From the NCBI GenBank assembly GCA_017459315.1, contig JAFUDD010000103.1:1-12145 (forward strand): 12,145 nucleotides of DNA, read 5' to 3'. Origin of the DNA: Clostridia bacterium. Lineage in GTDB: Bacteria; Bacillota_A; Clostridia; Christensenellales; CAG-138. Below, in pieces: positions 6,632 to 12,145 of this stretch (positions are counted from its first letter, which is position 1; every line of letters begins with the position of its first letter). The translations under genes and the position numbers were made by a program. The notes beneath the pieces were generated by a model. That model did not search any database, was not told the DNA's origin, and saw only the letters and a program-made list of their open reading frames with translations.

Positions 6632-8815
6632 TTACTCCATTACGATAGCCGCATACAGCGGGAGAGTCCAAAGGCGCACGGTCAGCGCGCCGTTTTCGAT
6701 CCGCACGTCGGCGGGGATCGGCTTGCCGTCCAGGTCGATGACCCTTGCCCCGCTTGCCGCGGCACGGGGACGGAACCGGACCGTTACGTTTTCGATCGGC
6801 TGCACGGCGTCCTTTTGCGCGTCATAGCGGTAGTTCAAAAGATGCAGACTGCGTTTGCCGTTCGCTTCGTGGCTGTTCGCGCCGATAAACGCGGCCTCCT
6901 TGGGATGTTCGGTTTGGATCGAAAGCTGCTCGCAGCCGCGATACAGCAGCTTGAACGCGTCTGTAAACAGCCGCAGCGCGGCGCGGCGCGGGGCGGGGTT
7001 CGGGACGAGGATCACGTTCGGCAGCGCGGTCATGCGCTCCGCCCAGCCAGGCCGGTTCAAAGCGGTCAGGCCGAACAGCAGCACCTTGCCGCCGCGGCGG
7101 GCAAAGCGTTCGATCTCCTCGCATTGATTCGCCGTGAGATAATCACATTCCGGCAGGATGATCAGGTCATACTGCGTCCAGTCGTCCGCCGAAACGCGGT
7201 CGGGGCGCAGCTCGTCGTCGCCGAACATGCGCACATCGTACAGCGTCTGCTGCTCGGAAAGCCGTTGGATGATCTCCCAAAACGGCAGACGGGACGCGTT
7301 CTCGCTCTGCTCCTCGACGGACTTGTAGAACAGGATCGAATCCACATCGGTGAACTGGTCGCCGCCGCCCTTCTTGGTGACCTCACGCCAGTAGTAGCTC
7401 GGGAACGAATACGGCACCAGCACGTTTGCGCCGCTGCGCTTACCGAACAGATCGTCGTGCTCGGCTAAAAACGTCTGCACCTGCTCGGTCACGTCGCGCG
7501 GGGGCCAAAAGCCGGTTTTGATCGTGTTGCCCATCCATCCGCCGTAAGGCACGCTCATATTGCAGCCGTAGACCGACGCTTCCAGCAGCAGCAGCCGGTA
7601 GAGGTCATAGCCTTTGCCCTTGTTGAGCTGCTCCAACAGCTGCGGGATAATGCCGCCGTAGGGATTTTCCGCGACGATCACGGGCTTGTCGTTCGAGAAG
7701 CCCGCAATATAGCGATACCAATGCGGCTGCCGGAACAGCGTGTGATCCATCTCCGTGATCACGCAGTCCACGGTGTTCTCGAACGGATAGTAGACCGGCA
7801 TGCAGGTGAAAAAGTTGCCGCTCATCCAAATGTCGCGGTCATACTTTTCCTTGGCATAGCGCCGCGCGTGCTCGACCAGCTCGGTAAAATGCTTCTTCAC
7901 CGCGCGCATCTGGAATTCATACACGTCGCGGTATGTCCACGATTCGGTCGGGTGATCCACGCCGCAGTCGCGCAGGTACTGCCCGATATCGAACGTATCG
8001 AGATCGAAGCCCTCATACCCCTTGGGCAGCGTACCGTTTGCCTTCTTCTCCTGCAAATATGCACGGAACTGCTTGACGCAGTCCTTGCAGAAGCAGCCGC
8101 CCGCGCCCATCGACGTGATCGGCAGCTCGGCCTCGTCGAGCTGGATGCCGTATACGCCCGCGTCGATCTGCAGCTCCATGATCTTTTTGAGGTAGCCGCG
8201 CCATACGGGGTTGTTGCGGCAGGTCTGATAGCAGGTGCGCGAATGGCCCTTGACCTCGACCCAGCCCGCATGCACCGGCTCGCCGCGAAACGTGCGCGCC
8301 GCGGCCTCCTCCTGCAAAGCGGTGACGCGCTCGCCGTCGCTGTTGATGATCCCGTCCGGGTAATAGTCGGCCAGTTTTGTGCGGAACAGGCCGTCGAGCT
8401 TGCCGGAGGAAAACTCGTTGAGGCCGTAATAGGCTTCGCCCTGATCGGAGGGGCGGTCGCGCAGAACGTTGAACGCTTTCATGTGCCTGCCGTCCGCGCT
8501 GACCTCGACCGGGAATTCCCAGCCCTGCACCTCAAAGACGATGCCCATGGTCTTGATGCCGCGCTTGCTGCACTCTGCGATAAACTCGGCGTCGTTCATG
8601 TATCCGTAAAAGCGCAGGCGAGGGTCTACCTCGCCAAACGCTTCATTCTCCAGGTACGGCAGTGAGATCGAGCCGCCGCCGAGGCAGGACCAGACGAGAA
8701 TCGTCGCTTGATAACGCTCCAAATCCTCGACCATCTGCATTGAGCGATACGGCAGACTCGGATGGTAGCAATGGTTGTCGTGATACCAGCCGTCGAAATA
8801 TATGCCTCTTTCCAC
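6632..8815 (-). CDS. TIM-barrel glycosidase-like protein with GH42-type GATase-like domain
   Basis: This 727-residue cytoplasmic protein (no signal peptide) is probably a glycoside hydrolase of unassigned family. The start is a GTG at 8813-8815. It is preceded 9 bases upstream by AGGAAAGGG (8825-8833), and the only in-frame stop before it is the TAA of the upstream gene. Residues 1 to about 390 look like an (alpha/beta)8 barrel: KTMGIVFEVQGWEF at 88-101, GIQLDEAELP at 223-232, then a Cys cluster C241-x-C243-x2-C246 before FRAYL. Further acids sit at E355 and E383. Residues about 545-583 (YDLIILPECDYLT, ARRGGKVLLFG) resemble the class I glutamine amidotransferase-like trimerisation domain of GH42 beta-galactosidases, and a small beta domain ends the protein. 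The Cys cluster has the spacing of the zinc site in Thermus GH42 beta-galactosidase. The expected Asn-Glu catalytic pair reads Asp227-Glu228, so plain GH42 activity is not assured. It sits between the sugar-binding protein and the GH106-like gene. Confidence 0.72.
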   Translation of the reverse strand: MERGIYFDGWYHDNHCYHPSLPYRSMQMVEDLERYQATILVWSCLGGGSISLPYLENEAFGEVDPRLRFYGYMNDAEFIAECSKRGIKTMGIVFEVQGWEFPVEVSADGRHMKAFNVLRDRPSDQGEAYYGLNEFSSGKLDGLFRTKLADYYPDGIINSDGERVTALQEEAAARTFRGEPVHAGWVEVKGHSRTCYQTCRNNPVWRGYLKKIMELQIDAGVYGIQLDEAELPITSMGAGGCFCKDCVKQFRAYLQEKKANGTLPKGYEGFDLDTFDIGQYLRDCGVDHPTESWTYRDVYEFQMRAVKKHFTELVEHARRYAKEKYDRDIWMSGNFFTCMPVYYPFENTVDCVITEMDHTLFRQPHWYRYIAGFSNDKPVIVAENPYGGIIPQLLEQLNKGKGYDLYRLLLLEASVYGCNMSVPYGGWMGNTIKTGFWPPRDVTEQVQTFLAEHDDLFGKRSGANVLVPYSFPSYYWREVTKKGGGDQFTDVDSILFYKSVEEQSENASRLPFWEIIQRLSEQQTLYDVRMFGDDELRPDRVSADDWTQYDLIILPECDYLTANQCEEIERFARRGGKVLLFGLTALNRPGWAERMTALPNVILVPNPAPRRAALRLFTDAFKLLYRGCEQLSIQTEHPKEAAFIGANSHEANGKRSLHLLNYRYDAQKDAVQPIENVTVRFRPRAAASGARVIDLDGKPIPADVRIENGALTVRLWTLPLYAAIVME

Positions 8816-8824
8816 GGTTGTTTT

Positions 8825-8833
8825 CCCTTTCCT
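8825..8833 (-). promoter_or_regulatory. Ribosome binding site for a GTG start
   Basis: AGGAAAGGG on the minus strand directly follows the TAA of the binding-protein gene and ends 9 bases before the GTG at 8813-8815. It is weaker than the AGGAGG sites of the transporter genes. Together with the GTG this would be expected to lower output of the glycosidase-like protein relative to the binding protein (inference). Confidence 0.6.
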
Positions 8834-10273
8834 TTACCGGTCGTTGTACATCAGGTTGATTTCGGCCTGCAGCTGCGATTCAAGGTTTGCGTTGATCGTG
8901 GCCGCCGGAACGCCGTCACGAATGTAGTTGACAATCGTAGCGATCACGGTGCCGATGTCGTTGAGGCCCTTGTCATACTGATAGACGAGGTTCACGTCGT
9001 CGGCATAGATCATGTCGTAGTTGGCCTGCCCGATGCGGTTCGCTTCCTTCTGATCGCCGACGTTCTTCTGCATTTCATTGACGACGCGCATGAACGCCAC
9101 CGCGCCCTCCGGGTTCTTTGCGCCGTTCGGGACGGCCATGCCCTGCGGATAGACGACAAGGTTCTTGCCCTCGTAATCGTTGCCGGTCGGGAACGGCACC
9201 ATGCCGGTATCGAACGGGAAATCGACCGGGTATTCATGGCCGCGGATCATCGCCATGGCGCCGTTGTCGAACCAGCCCCACATATCGTTGCCGTAGATGA
9301 AGCAGTCCTTCAGCTCGATCAGGTAGTTGATCGTGTCCTGCGTCTGGACGGAGCCGAGGTTCGAAGCGACCTCGCCGGTCTTGGTGTTGATATTGAGCAG
9401 AGAGCCGCAGTTGGCATACATGAACGACAGGATCGTGTCCTCCCACGAGCCGTAAGCGACCTGGCTCAGCTCGCCGTCCACGGTCTTGGTGAGCCGCTTG
9501 CAGACATCGCGGAACGTATCCCAGTTCCACTTGCCCTGCTGGAACATCGTCGCGGGATCGTCGAGGCCCTCCAGATCGAACAGATCCTTGTTGTACATGA
9601 TATAGAACGCGTAGGGCGTCAGCGGGATCGCATAGTCGCTGCCCTTCCATTGGAACGTTTCGCGGTTGACCTTATAGTAGCTGTAATCGAGATCGGTTAC
9701 GTAGGGATCCAGATTCATCGCTACGCCGGACAGGATCACGCTGTACATCGTTTCGTCGTAGACCTCGAAGAGATCGGGCGCGTCGCCGGCGTTCTGCAGG
9801 GACGTGACGGTTTCGAGCATGTCGCCCCACGCGGCGTAGATGACCGTGACCTTGCCGCCGTACTTTTCTTCAAAGTACGGGATCGCCTCTAAGATCGGGT
9901 CGTATACGTCAGCCTGCTTGCGGATATCGACGGCGTACTGCTTCGGGTTGTACCAGTAGACGATGGTGATGTTCGGATTGGCGAGCGTGTCCGGCAAGCC
10001 CTCGACGTTGTCAAGGAAGCCGGCTTCCGCTCCGCCGCCCGTGATGATCTCGCCCGCAACCTCGCCGTTCTGCGGCTCGGTGCTTTCGGTCTTTTCGGGT
10101 TCGGTCTGCGCTGCCGGCGCGGCGCCGGTCGTCGGATCGGTCGCGCCGGTGACCGGGTTGGACGGCGTGTTCGTCTGCGCGGACGGCGCGATCTCGCTTG
10201 TGCAGGCGAAAAGGCCGAAGCACATGGTCAAAGCGAGCATGAGACAAACGATTTTGGAAACGGTGTTCTTCAT
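8834..10273 (-). CDS. Extracellular sugar-binding lipoprotein (SBP family 1)
   Basis: This is the substrate-capture component of the importer, anchored outside the membrane. The 479-residue product starts with a lipoprotein signal: KNTVSK, then a hydrophobic stretch ending in lipobox L21-F22-A23-C24, with Cys24 expected to be lipidated. Residues 25 to about 85 form a Thr/Pro/Ala/Glu-rich tether, and the mature fold begins near 100 (ITIVYWY). Features of family 1 carbohydrate-binding proteins include an EEKYGGKVTVIYAAW segment near 135-149, DAPDLFEVYDE at 164-174, YAIPLTPYAFYIMYNKDLF near 214-232, GKWNWDTF at 247-254 and AMAMIRG near 339-345. The start is supported by AGGAGG (10281-10286), 7 bases upstream. 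The gene follows the permeases, whereas many CUT1 operons put it first. The sugar cannot be predicted; the many aromatic residues would suit an oligosaccharide or aryl glycoside. Confidence 0.94.
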   Translation of the reverse strand: MKNTVSKIVCLMLALTMCFGLFACTSEIAPSAQTNTPSNPVTGATDPTTGAAPAAQTEPEKTESTEPQNGEVAGEIITGGGAEAGFLDNVEGLPDTLANPNITIVYWYNPKQYAVDIRKQADVYDPILEAIPYFEEKYGGKVTVIYAAWGDMLETVTSLQNAGDAPDLFEVYDETMYSVILSGVAMNLDPYVTDLDYSYYKVNRETFQWKGSDYAIPLTPYAFYIMYNKDLFDLEGLDDPATMFQQGKWNWDTFRDVCKRLTKTVDGELSQVAYGSWEDTILSFMYANCGSLLNINTKTGEVASNLGSVQTQDTINYLIELKDCFIYGNDMWGWFDNGAMAMIRGHEYPVDFPFDTGMVPFPTGNDYEGKNLVVYPQGMAVPNGAKNPEGAVAFMRVVNEMQKNVGDQKEANRIGQANYDMIYADDVNLVYQYDKGLNDIGTVIATIVNYIRDGVPAATINANLESQLQAEINLMYNDR

Positions 10274-10317
10274 AGTAGTTCCTCCTGTTCTTTATATGGT
10301 GAAATGGTTTTCGCGTC

Positions 10318-11298
10318 TTAAATACCGGTCAGGCCGGAGTCCTCGATGCCCTCGGAGAACCGCTTTTGCAAAAATACATACAGAATGACAAGCGGCAGAA
10401 TTGCGATCAACGCCGCGGCCTGAATCTGCGTGTTCGCGGTCTGAATGTTCTCAAGGCCGGTGCCCATGTTGTGCAGGTTCTCTAAATTTGCCCGGAAAGC
10501 CGCCATCGCGGTGGCCATCGTGTCCGTCGTGCGGATGTACATGGCAGGCGTATAGTAGTCGTTCCAGTTCCACACGACCGCGAGCAGCAGCACCGCGATC
10601 ACGATGTTCTTCGCCGTCGGCAGGATGATCTTCAAAAACGTGCGCAGCGGCCCGCAGCCGTCGATGGCGGCGGCCTCCTGCAGCTCTCTGGGCAGGCCGG
10701 TGAAAAACTGCATGAAGATGAAAATGAAGATGCCGTTTTTGAGCCCGACGCCGAAGATCGAGGGCAGGATCGTGACCCAAGGCGTGCCGATCAGATTGAT
10801 CGGGCCGATGGCTGGAAATACGTTGTGCAGCAGACTTAAAATGCCTAAAAAGTCGAAGTACCGATAGCTCGAATACAGCGAGGTCGAGATCGTCTGCGGC
10901 GGGACGATGATCGTCAAGATCACGCAGCCGAGGATCAGCGCCTTGCCGCGGAAATCAAACCGCGCCAGTCCGTAACCGACCATCATGCAGATGAACGTCG
11001 AAATAAACGCGGGCAGAATTTCGATCAGCAGGGTGTTCAGCAGCACCTTGCCGACATCCATGACCGTAAACACGATCATGAAGTTATCGAGCGTTAAGGA
11101 GCGCGGGATCCAAACGACCGAGGGGTCATAGTATTGGGAGACGGGCTTGAACGCGTTGCTGACCATGTACAGCACCGGATACAGCACGACGTAGCAAAGC
11201 CCGATCAAAAAGACGTGCCGGAGGATCGCCAAAATAATGCCGATGATGCGGTTGCGAAGGATCATGCGGTTGACCTCCGCCTGCGGGGAACGCTGCAT
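10318..11298 (-). CDS. Sugar ABC transporter permease, UgpE/LplC type
   Basis: This is the second membrane subunit of the CUT1 importer, 326 residues, a usual length for the family. The Met at 11296-11298 is chosen because GGAGG (11306-11310) lies 7 bases upstream; the longer open frame back to 11583 would overlap the first permease gene for nearly 290 bases. A basic N-terminus leads into a helix at about 18-46, with further hydrophobic segments near 85-110, 120-135, 188-200, 230-245 and 292-312. The EAA motif is complete: EAAAIDG at 208-214 and IILP at 224-227, with nine residues between Gly and Ile. The C-terminus is short and polar, as is common in this family. It is followed after 44 bases by the solute-binding protein gene. 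No ATPase gene is visible, so a shared MsmX/MsmK-like ATPase encoded elsewhere probably powers it (known for many Bacillota CUT1 systems; inferred here). Confidence 0.93.
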   Translation of the reverse strand: MQRSPQAEVNRMILRNRIIGIILAILRHVFLIGLCYVVLYPVLYMVSNAFKPVSQYYDPSVVWIPRSLTLDNFMIVFTVMDVGKVLLNTLLIEILPAFISTFICMMVGYGLARFDFRGKALILGCVILTIIVPPQTISTSLYSSYRYFDFLGILSLLHNVFPAIGPINLIGTPWVTILPSIFGVGLKNGIFIFIFMQFFTGLPRELQEAAAIDGCGPLRTFLKIILPTAKNIVIAVLLLAVVWNWNDYYTPAMYIRTTDTMATAMAAFRANLENLHNMGTGLENIQTANTQIQAAALIAILPLVILYVFLQKRFSEGIEDSGLTGI

Positions 11299-11312
11299 GC
11301 TCTGACCTCCCT

Positions 11313-12145
11313 TCAATTCTCGATCTTGGCCGCGCGGCGCCCGATGGTGAACCACGCAAGACCCAGGAACAGCGCGATCACGAGGAAGTACATCCAAGCC
11401 ATCGCGGCGCTCATGCCGAACTTCATTGTCTTGCCGAAGCCCATTTGCTGAATCGCCGCCATCATGACGTTGCCGCCCTGCTGCGCGCCGTAGGCCGTCG
11501 AAGCGTCGATCACGCAATAGACGACGTTTAAGAAGATGATCGGAAAGATCTTCGGGATCGTGATGCGCCAGAAGATATCCCATGTGCTCGCGCCCTCGAT
11601 CCGCGCCGCTTCATACGCGCTCTGCGGGATCTTCTGGAGGCCGGAGATATACAGCAGGATCGGCACGCCGCAGTTCACGACCATCGAGAAGATCGCGTCG
11701 ATGACCTGTGTGATCAGATTGATGAATGCCGTCGGCACGCCGCCCTGCTGCATCAGCGTCGTCATCGACACCGACGAATAGATATAGGCGTTGCCGGTGC
11801 CGGAAAGCCCCGACGAGCCGACGACCGAGCTGACCATCGAATACACGACGCCGCTCGTCATGATGATCGGCAGGAAGAAGATCGCGCGGTAGATCGTGCG
11901 GCCGCGGAAGTTCTGTACCAGCACGATGGCGATGAACAGCGACAGGATCGTGCAGATCGCAACCTGCGCAAGCATCTGGCTTGTCACCGTCCAAAGGTTC
12001 CGCAGAAAGCTGCTGTCCTCCAGCAGCAGATAGCGGAAGTTGCCGAGGCCGACCCACTTGGTTTCGAGGCCGTTCTGCCCCATCGTCACGTCGTTGAGCG
12101 TGTACCAGAAGCTCTCGACCATCGGCTTGGCGAAGAAGATCAGAA
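11313..12145 (-). CDS. Sugar ABC transporter permease, UgpA/LplB type (5' partial)
   Basis: This is an inner-membrane subunit of a CUT1-type carbohydrate importer (binding-protein-dependent transport system permease superfamily). The open frame runs off the right edge: seven codons lie upstream of the first visible Met (12120-12122), reading LIFFAKP. They look like the end of the first membrane helix, so the true start is outside the window and perhaps 20-40 residues are missing. In the 269 residues from that Met, hydrophobic segments are seen near 48-70, 80-100, 130-160, 190-206 and 240-260. The cytoplasmic EAA loop that docks on the ATPase is intact at residues 171-190 (EAARIEG, then ITIP), with the family spacing. 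It ends in TGA, 14 bases before the second permease, so the two are co-transcribed and most likely form a heterodimeric channel. Family assignment is firm; the transported sugar is not known. Confidence 0.93.
   Translation of the reverse strand, partial: LIFFAKPMVESFWYTLNDVTMGQNGLETKWVGLGNFRYLLLEDSSFLRNLWTVTSQMLAQVAICTILSLFIAIVLVQNFRGRTIYRAIFFLPIIMTSGVVYSMVSSVVGSSGLSGTGNAYIYSSVSMTTLMQQGGVPTAFINLITQVIDAIFSMVVNCGVPILLYISGLQKIPQSAYEAARIEGASTWDIFWRITIPKIFPIIFLNVVYCVIDASTAYGAQQGGNVMMAAIQQMGFGKTMKFGMSAAMAWMYFLVIALFLGLAWFTIGRRAAKIEN

Noticed and set aside
5329..6648. A 439-codon open frame on the plus strand
   Set aside because: It is fully antisense to the GH106-like gene, its composition is typical of a codon shadow and no family motif is visible.
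7721..9892. Two long plus-strand open frames (7721-8665 and 8762-9892)
   Set aside because: They are antisense to the glycosidase-like and binding-protein genes, both of which have motifs, ribosome binding sites and normal lengths. The shadow proteins show no domain features.
10274..10317. Possible internal promoter (TATAAA) before the binding-protein gene
   Set aside because: There is no acceptable -35 at 16-18 bases spacing; the best candidate needs 19 bases and matches only 4 of 6.
10325..10337. CCGG-N5-CCGG hairpin at the end of the second permease gene
   Set aside because: The stem is only 4 base pairs, inside coding sequence, with no U-tract after it, so it is not a credible terminator.
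11299..11583. N-terminal extension of the second permease to 11583
   Set aside because: It overlaps the first permease gene, has no hydrophobic helix, and the Met at 11298 has a good ribosome binding site and family-like length.

Overview
The window looks like a carbohydrate-catabolism locus of a GC-rich Bacillota, probably a gut-type Clostridia relative. This rests on strong AGGAGG-type ribosome binding sites, a lipobox-anchored solute-binding protein, a CUT1 sugar ABC transporter without its own ATPase gene, a Gram-positive style catabolite-responsive (cre-like) site, and GC-rich genes beside an AT-rich intergenic stretch. The taxon is an inference; no rRNA or marker gene is present.

All genes lie on the minus strand and read from high to low coordinates. 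In transcription order they are: (1) sugar ABC permease, N-terminus cut by the window edge, 11313-12145; (2) second permease, 10318-11298; (3) solute-binding lipoprotein, 8834-10273; (4) a 727-residue TIM-barrel glycosidase-like protein with a beta-galactosidase-type middle domain, GTG start, 6632-8815; (5) a 1,096-residue GH106 alpha-L-rhamnosidase-like protein, 3328-6618; (6) an inosine-uridine nucleoside hydrolase family protein, 2446-3324; (7) an NAD-dependent GH4 glycosidase, 1034-2449; (8) a PfkB-family sugar kinase, 162-1037. Gaps are 14, 44, 18, 13 and 3 bases, followed by two 4-base ATGA overlaps. I see no terminator or convincing promoter between genes 1 and 8, so they probably form one polycistronic unit whose promoter lies beyond the right edge.

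Positions 18-161 are AT-rich and are the only real intergenic region. They hold a cre/LacI-type operator, an extended -10 promoter, an imperfect palindrome over the predicted start site, a heptamer direct repeat and a strong ribosome binding site. These lead to a gene of which only the first five codons (MKKVS) are visible at 17-1.

Proposed working model (inference): the lipoprotein captures a soluble glycoside, the two permeases import it using an ATPase encoded elsewhere, and the cytoplasmic enzymes (none has a signal peptide) dismantle it by rhamnosidase-like, beta-galactosidase-fold, N-ribosidase-like and NAD-dependent GH4 chemistry. The PfkB kinase then phosphorylates a released sugar. 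The substrate cannot be read from sequence. A nucleoside-hydrolase fold coupled to a GH4 enzyme with an unusual signature and to a sugar kinase is the most distinctive part. I found no mobile elements, CRISPR arrays or RNA genes.
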